The notes below the pieces were generated by a model that saw nothing but the letters and a program-made list of their open reading frames with translations, had not been told where the DNA came from and ran no database searches. Source: Platynereis dumerilii (Eukaryota > Annelida > Polychaeta > Phyllodocida > Nereididae). From it: 64,000 nt of DNA. The stretch covers positions 16,800,337 through 16,864,336 of the forward strand of contig JAPTHN010000007.1 in the NCBI GenBank assembly GCA_026936325.1, given 5' to 3'. The position numbers and the translations under genes are program-made. Of the stretch, positions 1 to 9,795 are shown one piece after another; positions within the stretch are counted from its first letter, which is position 1; each line of letters opens with the position of its first letter.

Positions 1-17
1 GAACTCCCTCTATAACA
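1..17 (+). repeat. 3' end of the 5' LTR of copy 1
   Basis: These bases are identical to the last 17 bases of the LTR at 6677-7342. The remainder of this LTR must lie upstream of the window. Confidence 0.9.
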
Positions 18-681
18 TCAACATGGCGACAAGGATGAGATTGCAGTCCGTCTGGAGAAGCCACAGTTTCGAAACACCGCGGTGGAAAATTTTTCCTGGA
101 ATCTTCAATTTCGTGGATGCCAAGAAATCTGAATTCGTCTGCAACTTTATGTGAGGTATTGTGGCAGGATAAGAGACAATTACAATTTAAATAATCATCC
201 AGATTATTTTAAGTATTGACTGTGGTGGACCAAAATATTTATTACTGCAATTTTTGGACATTTATGTGATTAATGTGAACTTTAAAGACTTTGATGCTAC
301 ATCATAATTGCTGTGCTGTTGACACTTAAGGCTGCTTAAGGGATTAACTTTCTTTAGCACCTGAACTGACATTTTAGCATTGATTCGACAAACAATGCTA
401 CTTAAGTGCTACATTCTACAAGTGAACTCGTCAAGTGCAAACTTTTGGATTATTGATTTAAGTGACTGTCTAATGTTTTTGTCTAATGTTTTGAATGTTT
501 GACCTGACCTGAGTGACATTGTTTATTTACAAACTTGGTCAGAATTTTGACAGGTCATTTTGACTTTTGATATTGACAATTATTGTGTTATTGTGATTTG
601 AGCCCTGCTTATATTTTTAATTGATACTAATGATTATTAATTGATCTTGTGATATTAGCTTACTAGTCAGTTATTTTCTGA

Positions 682-860
682 TTTTGAGTTAAAACATTTC
701 TCACCTTTAACATTTTTTCACTTTGAATTTAATTGAAAGTTTTTGAGTTGAAACATTTCTCAACTTTAAAATGTTTTCACTTTGAATTTAATTGAAGGTT
801 TTTGAGTTTAAACATTTCTCAACTTTAAAATTTTTTCACTTTGAATTTAATTGAAAGTTT
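682..860 (+). repeat. Three ~59-bp tandem repeats in the gypsy leader (copy 1)
   Basis: Three imperfect direct repeats, each running from TTTTGAGTT through ACATTTCTCA and TTCACTTTGAATT to TTGAAAG. They lie in the untranslated leader between primer-binding site and gag, a region that otherwise is very AT-rich. The same array is at 8016-8194 in copy 2. Confidence 0.85.
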
Positions 861-1185
861 ACTTTTGTTATTGAACTTTAGAAAAAATTATATTCATACT
901 TAGTAGATATTTAGAAATTCTAGATTGATTTTCCTAGAATAATTAAAATTTTTTTCAAATTAAAGTTACTATTTAATTTTAATTCAAACTTTAAAATTTC
1001 TAGTTTCATAGATTTAGAACTTTGAAGCAACTCTACTTAAATTGAATTTATTCCAAATTTGATCAAATTCCAAATTCAACTTTACTTTTTTTTCATTTTT
1101 TCAAAATTCCTTTCTCATCATTGCTTATAGTTTTAAGTGTGTGTGAGAGTGAATGGTTGTGTGATTGATATTTGGTTAGTTTACT

Positions 1186-2460
1186 ATGTCAGACACAGAG
1201 GGGGAGAAGGACCCTGCGGTCCCTGCACGTAACAATGGTGCTGCAGATAGTCCTCCAGGTCTAGGTGGTACTCCAAATGTTGGTGAGAATCTAGGTGCTG
1301 GAGGCGCTGGGGGTACTGGTGGTGCTGGGGGTACTGGTGGCGCTGGGGATACTGGCGGCGCTGGAGGTACTGGCGGCACTGAAGGTTCCGATAAGCAAAC
1401 AAATATGGCTGAATATGTTCTGAAGTTAAGTGCTTTTGAGAAGCAGGAACTGTTGTATTTGCTTCAGGGTGCAAAACCCAAGGGCAAGGTGGCGCCCCCT
1501 GTCAAAGATGAACAGGCATCTCTTCCCTTTGTCAAGGATGATCAGTCATTTCTTCCCAAACAAGAACCCCCTTCTGACAGAAGTTATGTTGCCCCTTCTA
1601 GATCAGTTGATAATACGTTAGGTGCTGAGAGAAGGATTGATGAAACCAAAATTCCCAAATTGTCTAAATTTTCTGGTACTTCTGCAAAGAATGAACCTTC
1701 TTATCGAGTTTGGAAATTTGGTGTGGAAAATCTGAAGGCATTGATAAGTGAAAGAGAAGTTATTAGAGCCATTCACACTTCAGTTACTGGTATGGCTGCT
1801 GAGACTTTGATGAGGTTAGGACCTGAGGCTAATCTGACGACAATTCTTAGCAAGTTTGATCACATTTTTGGAACAGTGATTAGTTCTGAGAAATTGTTAG
1901 AGGGTTTTTACACAGCACAACAGACTTCAACTGAAACGGTTGCTGAATGGTCCTGCAGGCTTGAGGACATTCTTAGTCATCCACAGTTGAAAGATTTGCC
2001 TCAGAAAGCTAACATGCTTAAGTCTAGGTTCTTTTCTGGTTTGTGTAATGACTCGGTTAAGAGTGCAATCAGGCATAGGTTTAAAGAGGGTAGTTACGAG
2101 GAATTACTTGTCTTAGCAAGAGAGGCTGAGAGTGAACATAAACTCAAGACTGAAAGTAAATCAAAAGCGGTTTCAAAACCACAAGTTATTGATGGTGTTC
2201 AGAAACAAATTGATGAACTTACAAAGCTTGTCAATTCACTGAATACAAAGTTTGATCAATTTTCTAAAGGCAAATTGTCTAATGAAAAAGGAGCCTCTCA
2301 AGCTAAAGATAGGGTAAAGCCTGGTAATGGGGATAAGACAGTACAGTCTCCCAACAAAGTAACCTGTCACTACTGTAAAAAGGTAGGGCATTACAAGAGT
2401 GATTGCCTAAAACTAAAATCTTTAAACGCGAAAAGGGATACTGCGGGGAGCAATCAGTAA
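1186..2460 (+). CDS. gag: gag of gypsy copy 1
   Basis: 424-residue Gag. The N-terminus has a Gly/Ala/Thr-rich repeat (about residues 36-66, GGAGGTGGAG type). The middle part is a typical retrotransposon capsid-like region (about 150-320). A lysine-rich stretch follows, then one CCHC zinc knuckle near the C-terminus (CHYCKKVGHYKSDC). It should package element RNA in cytoplasmic particles. Its end overlaps the start of the pol frame, as is usual in Ty3/gypsy, where Pol is made by frameshifting. The sequence is identical in both copies as far as I can see. Confidence 0.9.
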   Translation: MSDTEGEKDPAVPARNNGAADSPPGLGGTPNVGENLGAGGAGGTGGAGGTGGAGDTGGAGGTGGTEGSDKQTNMAEYVLKLSAFEKQELLYLLQGAKPKGKVAPPVKDEQASLPFVKDDQSFLPKQEPPSDRSYVAPSRSVDNTLGAERRIDETKIPKLSKFSGTSAKNEPSYRVWKFGVENLKALISEREVIRAIHTSVTGMAAETLMRLGPEANLTTILSKFDHIFGTVISSEKLLEGFYTAQQTSTETVAEWSCRLEDILSHPQLKDLPQKANMLKSRFFSGLCNDSVKSAIRHRFKEGSYEELLVLAREAESEHKLKTESKSKAVSKPQVIDGVQKQIDELTKLVNSLNTKFDQFSKGKLSNEKGASQAKDRVKPGNGDKTVQSPNKVTCHYCKKVGHYKSDCLKLKSLNAKRDTAGSNQ

Positions 2461-4823
2461 TCCCTTCTTCTTCTCAAGTTAGTGAAAATGCTCCTTTGGT
2501 AGGTCCTTTGAATGAAACTTGTGTTAAAATTGAGGGCTGTGACACTTTAGGTTTAATTGATACTGGTTCACAAGTGTCATGTGTGTCCGAGACATTTTTT
2601 CACAATCATTTAAAGCACTTGCAAATATTTCCTCTCACTTCAATTTTACAGGTTGAAGGAATAGATGGGTCATATTTGCCATACACCGGATACATTGAAG
2701 CTAAGATTACATTTCCTGGCCATGTACTTGGTGATATTAAAACAATGATGTGTCTTCTTCTGGTAACAAAAGATACCAACTATAACAAACATTGCCCTGT
2801 GTTACTTGGTACTAATGTGATTTTGCCTTGTTTGGAGTTGAATAAGGATAACCCAGGGAATATCCCTAGGGCCTGGAAGGTAGCTTTCCAGAGTGTCGTC
2901 AAAGAGACTTCTTCTATTGTCAACAATCCTATTCAAGTTAGGGAGGCTACAGAGGTACCGGCTTGGAGCAGTGTTATAGTTACAGGGTCTGCTGTTGATT
3001 TTGACACTAGGGACACATCTCCTGTTTTAATTGAGTCCACTCCGGAATCTACTGTTCCTGGAGGTTTGCTGGTTACGCCTGCAATTTATAACAAACATTC
3101 CATTCGGGATGAAGTTCCAATTCATGTAGTTAACACCTCTGATAAAAAGATTGTTGTGCCAGCTAACTGCGTTCTTTGTCATGCGACGTCAGTCAAGTTA
3201 GCTTCGTTTGAAGAAAATTCTTCAGTTCCTTCGCAGAAGATCCATGATGCTTTTCCTTTAGAAACGCTGACCACGGAGCAGAGGGACTTAGTCTATCAGT
3301 GCTTGGACAAGCATGTTTCCGTATTTTCCTGGGGCGACTGGGATTTGGGACATTGTGAAACAGCTCCGCACCGGATATTTGTGACGGACAACAAACCTTT
3401 TAGAGAGAGGTACAGGCGTATACCACCCCAAATGGTAGAGGAGGTCCGGGACCATTTGCAGCAAATGATTGAGGCTGGGGTGATCCAGGAGAGCACCAGT
3501 CCCTATTCCTCTCCAGCAGTCTTTGTCCGCAAACCAAATGGCACTTTGAGGTTTGTCGTGGACTACAGGAAGTTGAATAAAATCACCGTCCGGGACAGCC
3601 ATTATCTTCCTAGAATCGACGAGACGTTTGACCGACTTTCGGGCTCATCATGGTTCTCGACTTTGGATCTGAAGGCCGGTTATTGGCAATTGGACATGGA
3701 TCCCGAAGATCGCCATTACACTGCCTTTACAGCAGGCTGTTTAGGATTCTTCGAGTATTTAAAAATGCCTATGGGATTAACTAATTCAGCTCCAACTTTC
3801 CAGAGAATGATGGAATCAGTGATGGGTCCTCTGAACTTACAAGCCTGTTTACTCTACCTAGACGACATCATCGTGTTCAGTGACTCTTTTGAGTCTCAGG
3901 TGAGTAAACTTGATGCTGTATTGACTAAATTAGGCGAGGCTGGTTTAAAGCTTAAGCCAGACAAATGTGTTCTATTTAAAAGAGAGATCAAATACTTGGG
4001 ACATATTCTTTCGGCTGATGGTATACGGACAGACCCTGCTAAAATAGAAAAAGTTCAAAATTGGCCTGTTCCGCAGAATCGTAAGCAATTACACAGATTT
4101 TTGGCTTTTTGCGGCTATTATCGCCGTTTCATTAAGAATTTCTCGAAGTTGGCTTTTCCGCTTCAGAGATTACTTAGGGGTACTCCATCTACAAAACCCA
4201 AGAAATCCAACAAATCTAAAAGTAAAGCTCCCAAGCTGATTTATCCCCCTTTTGAATGGAACACTGATTCTCAACTTGCTTTTGACAATTTGTTAGCCGC
4301 CATGACTTCAGCTCCTGTTCTTGCGTATGCAAATTTCTCAGAACCCTTTATTTTACAGACTGATGCTAGCTCGCACGGTCTAGGGGCTGTATTAAGTCAA
4401 AAGATTGATGGTAACTTACACCCCATTGCTTTTGCTAGTAGGGGATTGACACCAACCGAGGCAAGATATCCTGCACACAAACTTGAGTTTTTAGCTTTGA
4501 AATGGGCGATTAGTGACAAATTTTATGACTATTTGTACTCTTCGGAATTTGAATGTCAGACAGACAGTAATCCGATTTTGTATGTCATGACAAATGCAAA
4601 ATTAGATGCCACTGGGTTACGGTGGGTCGCGGCATTGTCATCCTTTAACTTCAGTATAAAGTATCGCCCAGGCAAGTTAAATTCTGCAGCGGATGCATTG
4701 TCTCGGATGGAAGAAAATTCCTGTAAGATGAGTTCTGAGACTGTAAAAGCTGTTTTTGATGGCGTTAACAACAATGAATTGATTTCTGTGCTTACTATGT
4801 CTGTTTCTGTTGTTCCAGATTAA
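2403..4823 (+). CDS. pol: pol of gypsy copy 1: protease, reverse transcriptase, RNase H
   Basis: 806-residue open frame that overlaps the end of gag. Near residue 50 is an aspartic protease motif (LIDTGSQVSC). The RT palm follows around residues 340-520 with the catalytic YLDDII, and then RNase H with TDASSHGLGAVL. RT order and motifs are those of Ty3/gypsy. The ATG used here as the start is only the first in the frame; the true product is expected to be reached from gag. Integrase lies in the next open frame. Confidence 0.9.
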   Translation: MPKTKIFKREKGYCGEQSVIPSSSQVSENAPLVGPLNETCVKIEGCDTLGLIDTGSQVSCVSETFFHNHLKHLQIFPLTSILQVEGIDGSYLPYTGYIEAKITFPGHVLGDIKTMMCLLLVTKDTNYNKHCPVLLGTNVILPCLELNKDNPGNIPRAWKVAFQSVVKETSSIVNNPIQVREATEVPAWSSVIVTGSAVDFDTRDTSPVLIESTPESTVPGGLLVTPAIYNKHSIRDEVPIHVVNTSDKKIVVPANCVLCHATSVKLASFEENSSVPSQKIHDAFPLETLTTEQRDLVYQCLDKHVSVFSWGDWDLGHCETAPHRIFVTDNKPFRERYRRIPPQMVEEVRDHLQQMIEAGVIQESTSPYSSPAVFVRKPNGTLRFVVDYRKLNKITVRDSHYLPRIDETFDRLSGSSWFSTLDLKAGYWQLDMDPEDRHYTAFTAGCLGFFEYLKMPMGLTNSAPTFQRMMESVMGPLNLQACLLYLDDIIVFSDSFESQVSKLDAVLTKLGEAGLKLKPDKCVLFKREIKYLGHILSADGIRTDPAKIEKVQNWPVPQNRKQLHRFLAFCGYYRRFIKNFSKLAFPLQRLLRGTPSTKPKKSNKSKSKAPKLIYPPFEWNTDSQLAFDNLLAAMTSAPVLAYANFSEPFILQTDASSHGLGAVLSQKIDGNLHPIAFASRGLTPTEARYPAHKLEFLALKWAISDKFYDYLYSSEFECQTDSNPILYVMTNAKLDATGLRWVAALSSFNFSIKYRPGKLNSAADALSRMEENSCKMSSETVKAVFDGVNNNELISVLTMSVSVVPD

Positions 4824-4868
4824 TCAGTTGATGTTGGGAAGAATTTCTCTACAAAGCAGTGGTCTACC

Positions 4869-6572
4869 TTGCAAAGTCAGGATACGGCAATGGAACAAGT
4901 CCGTCAAGCATTAGTGCTACAGCAACCTCTCAAGTCCGACAATCAGGAAGCGCGTCTCCTATGGCTTCAGAGGAAGAAACTTCTGATGGAGGATGATGTT
5001 CTTTATAGAAATTGTGACATTGGAGGACATGCTGTGCGGCAATTGGTTCTTCCTACTGATTCCAGGTCTGAGGCAATGAAGATGCTTCATGATGACATGG
5101 GTCATTTTGGAAGGGAACGTTTGATGGAACTGCTGAAGAGTAGATTCTACTGGCCAAAAATGAGTGAATCTGTGAGTAAATATCTGGCGGAATGTGAAAA
5201 TTGTTTGAAGAGAAAGAGGCTAGATCCAAGAGCAGAATTGGTTAACATCACTTCTACCAGCCCGATGGAATTGCTGAGTATGGACTTTCTTGGTTTGGAG
5301 ACTTCCACTGGAGGGTATAGCAATATACTAGTCTTGACCGACAACTTTACGAAGTATGCCATGGCGATTCCCACACGTAATCAAACAGCCAAAACTACAG
5401 CAAAGGCATTAGTGGATCTTTTTGTCAATCATTATGGACTGCCAAGACGCCTGCATAGTGACCAAGGCCCAAACTTCACAAGTAAGGTCATCAAGGAAAT
5501 GTGTACCATGCTGGGAATAGAGCAATCCTTGACAACTCCGTACCATCCAATGGGCAACGGACAGTGCGAAAGATTTAACCGGACGCTGTTGGATATGTTG
5601 GGCACACTCCCTGAAGCTAAAAAGAGCAGGTGGAAAGAATTTGTTCAACCTTTAGTCCATGCTTACAACTGTACCAAGAATGAAGTGACTGGCTTTAGTC
5701 CCTTCGAACTGATGTTTGGGAGAAAGGCCAGGCTACCGATTGACCACAAGTTCGGAGTAGTTGGAAAAGATGAAGAGTTGTCCTACAATGAATACATCAA
5801 CGGTCTTCGGAACAAGTTAGAAGAGTCTTACAAGATCGCAAGCGACTGTATGAAGAAGGCTCAGAAGTCATCAAAGGCCAGATATGACAAGCGGGTTCGA
5901 GGCAACCAACTTTCCTCTGGAGATAGAGTCCTCATCAAGAAGACAACTTTTCAGGAAGGAAAGCACAAGTTGGCGAACCGATGGGAAGACCAAGTCTACA
6001 TTGTTGAGCGGCAAATCCAAGATCTTCCAGTATATGAGCTGAAACCTGAAGATGGAAGAGGAAGAAGGAAGCGCCTTCACCGCAACAATCTTCTGTCCAT
6101 AGGTATGCGAGAGGAAGAATCTGAGGAAGCTGGTTCGACTTCAAGTGAGGAGGTATTTCCTATAGTGACTGAAGACCACTCAAGGCCCATGACTGAAGAC
6201 CGCTCCAGGCCCAGGACAGCAGAGATTGTACCAAAACAACAGGACATAGCAGAGTCAACTCAAGTAACAGAGACACAGAAAACTCCCGAATTGAGACCCA
6301 AGGATGTCACTCCAGTGACTCCTCCCCAATCCGAAAATCTTCGGAAAGAAGAAGAAAGACAGCAAGCTGAAGAAGAACCATCATCTGAGGAAGAAGTATG
6401 GGATGAGGAAGATCCTCCTCCAGTTCCTGCACTTCGGCGGTCCACTAGGACAAGGAAGTTGCCTGTCCGGTTCCAGTCAGGTGATTTTGTACTTGGTAAG
6501 GGTGGCCCAGTTGTTTCCTCTCAGGATGAAAAGATTTCTTTAGTTGCCAAAATGTTAGAATTTTTGAAATGA
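4869..6572 (+). CDS. Integrase region of gypsy copy 1
   Basis: 567-residue frame. It has an N-terminal HHCC zinc-binding region (HDDMGH then CENCLKRK), a DDE core with MDFLG, SDQGPNF and the E of GNGQCERF, and then a C-terminal GPY/F-like basic module (KLANRW to RLHRNN). The last about 150 residues are Glu/Pro/Thr-rich without a recognisable chromodomain. It catalyses insertion of element cDNA into chromosomes. It lies directly after the RT-RNase H frame and about 100 bp before the 3' LTR. Confidence 0.9.
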   Translation: MQSQDTAMEQVRQALVLQQPLKSDNQEARLLWLQRKKLLMEDDVLYRNCDIGGHAVRQLVLPTDSRSEAMKMLHDDMGHFGRERLMELLKSRFYWPKMSESVSKYLAECENCLKRKRLDPRAELVNITSTSPMELLSMDFLGLETSTGGYSNILVLTDNFTKYAMAIPTRNQTAKTTAKALVDLFVNHYGLPRRLHSDQGPNFTSKVIKEMCTMLGIEQSLTTPYHPMGNGQCERFNRTLLDMLGTLPEAKKSRWKEFVQPLVHAYNCTKNEVTGFSPFELMFGRKARLPIDHKFGVVGKDEELSYNEYINGLRNKLEESYKIASDCMKKAQKSSKARYDKRVRGNQLSSGDRVLIKKTTFQEGKHKLANRWEDQVYIVERQIQDLPVYELKPEDGRGRRKRLHRNNLLSIGMREEESEEAGSTSSEEVFPIVTEDHSRPMTEDRSRPRTAEIVPKQQDIAESTQVTETQKTPELRPKDVTPVTPPQSENLRKEEERQQAEEEPSSEEEVWDEEDPPPVPALRRSTRTRKLPVRFQSGDFVLGKGGPVVSSQDEKISLVAKMLEFLK

Positions 6573-6676
6573 ATTTGTATTTAGTTTATCATGTATTTTT
6601 TTTCTATTGTCATTCCTTATGAGTTGTTGTAGTTTTGAAAATGATGAGGTCATCATTTTTCTCTCTAAGGGGTGTA

Positions 6677-7342
6677 TGTTATGGTATTAAATTTTGTATC
6701 TATTCAATATATTTAGTGATAAGCTATTTTCACTTTTGATGAATCTAATTAAACTTGTCCCAAGAGGGCACCACGCTCCAGTGTTCTGTTTTCTTTTCTG
6801 ATTACTGCCATCTAGCTTTTAACAACTTAAGGATTAAAATCTCCCAGGATTATTAGGGCAGCCTCTGTCATTTCAACTGAGTTCTCTGAATGGTTCAGAG
6901 CTCTTGTGCAGCAGCACATGGTTTAGCATTAATGTCTTACTGGTGAGTGTTTTACTTTAATAGTATGAATGAATTGAACTTATGAATGAATGAATTTTAT
7001 TACAATTAATTATAAGCAATTGTATCTAATATATTGTTTTTATAATAGGGAATGTACATACAATGGTACTGTCTTTGTGGAATTGCTTCGACCATGTGAA
7101 TTAGCAAGCCCCGGCTTGGGTAGGTTAACACATGTGTATTATGTAATAATTATCTTGTTAAAGGTTAATTTAATACATTTTGTTATTTATATATTATAGT
7201 ATCAGTTATGGTGTTCAAATTACTTAATAGGTTTTTAATTCTTTCAGGGCTTTTCGTTGATCACATGTTCTGCATATTTTGGGTGAATAAATCGTTTTTA
7301 CCAACATCCGTCTTTCGAGTCCTACGAACTCCCTCTATAACA
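6677..7342 (+). repeat. Shared middle LTR (3' LTR of copy 1, 5' LTR of copy 2)
   Basis: 666-bp LTR that starts TGTTATGG and ends CTATAACA. It has the same length as the LTR at 14015-14680, with only two base differences that I noticed. It contains AATAAA near its end (GGTGAATAAATCG) as a possible polyadenylation signal. It serves as the 3' LTR of one unit and the 5' LTR of the next. Confidence 0.93.
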
Positions 7343-8015
7343 TCAACATGGCGACAAGGATGAGATTGCAGTCCGTCTGGAGAAGCCACAGTTTCGAAAC
7401 ACCGCGGTGGAAAATTTTTCCTGGAATCTTCAATTTCGTGGATGCCAAGAAATCTGAATTCGTCTGCAACTTTATGTGAGGTATTGTGGCAGGATAAGAG
7501 ACAATTACAATTTAAATAATCATCCAGATTATTTTAAGTATTGACTGTGGTGGACCAAAATATTTATTACTGCAATTTTTGGACATTTATGTGATTAATG
7601 TGAACTTTAAAGACTTTGATGCTACATCATAATTGCTGTGCTGTTGACACTTAAGGCTGCTTAAGGGATTAACTTTCTTTAGCACCTGAACTGACATTTT
7701 AGCATTGATTCGACAAACAATGCTACTTAAGTGCTACATTCTACAAGTGAACTCGTCAAGTGCAAACTTTTGGATTATTGATTTAAGTGACTGTCTAATG
7801 TTTTTGTCTAATGTTTTGAATGTTTGACCTGACCTGACCTGACCTGAGTGACATTGTTTATTTACAAACTTGGTCAGAATTTTGACAGGTCATTTTGACT
7901 TTTGATATTGACAATTATTGTGTTATTGTGATTTGAGCCCTGCTTATATTTTTAATTGATACTAATGATTATTAATTGATCTTGTGATATTAGCTTACTA
8001 GTCAGTTATTTTCTG

Positions 8016-8194
8016 ATTTTGAGTTAAAACATTTCTCACCTTTAACATTTTTTCACTTTGAATTTAATTGAAAGTTTTTGAGTTGAAACATTTCTCAACT
8101 TTAAAATGTTTTCACTTTGAATTTAATTGAAGGTTTTTGAGTTTAAACATTTCTCAACTTTAAAATTTTTTCACTTTGAATTTAATTGAAAGTT
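8016..8194 (+). repeat. Three ~59-bp tandem repeats in the gypsy leader (copy 2)
   Basis: Same array as at 682-860 in copy 1, with no change in unit number. Confidence 0.85.
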
Positions 8195-8520
8195 TACTTT
8201 TGTTATTGAACTTTAGAAAAAATTATATTCATACTTAGTAGATATTTAGAAATTCTAGATTGATTTTCCTAGAATAATTTAAATTTTTTTCAAATTAAAG
8301 TTACTATTTAATTTTAATTCAAACTTTAAAATTTCTAGTTTCATAGATTTAGAACTTTGAAGCAACTCTACTTAAATTGAATTTATTCCAAATTTGATCA
8401 AATTCCAAATTCAACTTTACTTTTTTTTCATTTTTTCAAAATTCCTTTCTCATCATTGCTTATAGTTTTAAGTGTGTGTGAGAGTGAATGGTTGTGTGAT
8501 TGATATTTGGTTAGTTTACT

Positions 8521-9795
8521 ATGTCAGACACAGAGGGGGAGAAGGACCCTGCGGTCCCTGCACGTAACAATGGTGCTGCAGATAGTCCTCCAGGTCTAGG
8601 TGGTACTCCAAATGTTGGTGAGAATCTAGGTGCTGGAGGCGCTGGGGGTACTGGTGGTGCTGGGGGTACTGGTGGCGCTGGGGATACTGGCGGCGCTGGA
8701 GGTACTGGCGGCACTGAAGGTTCCGATAAGCAAACAAATATGGCTGAATATGTTCTGAAGTTAAGTGCTTTTGAGAAGCAGGAACTGTTGTATTTGCTTC
8801 AGGGTGCAAAACCCAAGGGCAAGGTGGCGCCCCCTGTCAAAGATGAACAGGCATCTCTTCCCTTTGTCAAGGATGATCAGTCATTTCTTCCCAAACAAGA
8901 ACCCCCTTCTGACAGAAGTTATGTTGCCCCTTCTAGATCAGTTGATAATACGTTAGGTGCTGAGAGAAGGATTGATGAAACCAAAATTCCCAAATTGTCT
9001 AAATTTTCTGGTACTTCTGCAAAGAATGAACCTTCTTATCGAGTTTGGAAATTTGGTGTGGAAAATCTGAAGGCATTGATAAGTGAAAGAGAAGTTATTA
9101 GAGCCATTCACACTTCAGTTACTGGTATGGCTGCTGAGACTTTGATGAGGTTAGGACCTGAGGCTAATCTGACGACAATTCTTAGCAAGTTTGATCACAT
9201 TTTTGGAACAGTGATTAGTTCTGAGAAATTGTTAGAGGGTTTTTACACAGCACAACAGACTTCAACTGAAACGGTTGCTGAATGGTCCTGCAGGCTTGAG
9301 GACATTCTTAGTCATCCACAGTTGAAAGATTTGCCTCAGAAAGCTAACATGCTTAAGTCTAGGTTCTTTTCTGGTTTGTGTAATGACTCGGTTAAGAGTG
9401 CAATCAGGCATAGGTTTAAAGAGGGTAGTTACGAGGAATTACTTGTCTTAGCAAGAGAGGCTGAGAGTGAACATAAACTCAAGACTGAAAGTAAATCAAA
9501 AGCGGTTTCAAAACCACAAGTTATTGATGGTGTTCAGAAACAAATTGATGAACTTACAAAGCTTGTCAATTCACTGAATACAAAGTTTGATCAATTTTCT
9601 AAAGGCAAATTGTCTAATGAAAAAGGAGCCTCTCAAGCTAAAGATAGGGTAAAGCCTGGTAATGGGGATAAGACAGTACAGTCTCCCAACAAAGTAACCT
9701 GTCACTACTGTAAAAAGGTAGGGCATTACAAGAGTGATTGCCTAAAACTAAAATCTTTAAACGCGAAAAGGGATACTGCGGGGAGCAATCAGTAA
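8521..9795 (+). CDS. gag: gag of gypsy copy 2
   Basis: 424 residues with the same features as the copy 1 Gag: Gly/Ala/Thr repeat at the N-terminus, capsid-like middle, and a CCHC zinc knuckle near the C-terminus. The end overlaps the pol frame. Confidence 0.9.
   Translation: MSDTEGEKDPAVPARNNGAADSPPGLGGTPNVGENLGAGGAGGTGGAGGTGGAGDTGGAGGTGGTEGSDKQTNMAEYVLKLSAFEKQELLYLLQGAKPKGKVAPPVKDEQASLPFVKDDQSFLPKQEPPSDRSYVAPSRSVDNTLGAERRIDETKIPKLSKFSGTSAKNEPSYRVWKFGVENLKALISEREVIRAIHTSVTGMAAETLMRLGPEANLTTILSKFDHIFGTVISSEKLLEGFYTAQQTSTETVAEWSCRLEDILSHPQLKDLPQKANMLKSRFFSGLCNDSVKSAIRHRFKEGSYEELLVLAREAESEHKLKTESKSKAVSKPQVIDGVQKQIDELTKLVNSLNTKFDQFSKGKLSNEKGASQAKDRVKPGNGDKTVQSPNKVTCHYCKKVGHYKSDCLKLKSLNAKRDTAGSNQ

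Larger units (their letters stand above)
1..7342 (+). mobile_element. Ty3/gypsy LTR retrotransposon, copy 1 (5' LTR mostly outside window)
   Basis: The window opens with the last 17 bases of an LTR. An internal region follows (about 1.17 kb leader, gag, protease-RT-RNase H, integrase), then a full LTR at 6677-7342. The LTR begins TGTTAT and ends ATAACA, a perfect terminal inverted repeat. A primer-binding-site-like TGGCGACAAGG lies a few bases after the LTR, and a purine-rich tract (AAGGGG) lies just before the next LTR. Domain order protease-RT-RNase H-integrase places it in Ty3/gypsy. I see no envelope gene and no chromodomain. It is nearly identical to the second copy, so it is very young, and it looks largely whole. 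Confidence 0.95.

Noticed and set aside
6573-6676. Possible envelope gene between integrase and LTR
   Set aside because: Only about 100 bp lie between the integrase frame and the LTR. No room for an envelope.
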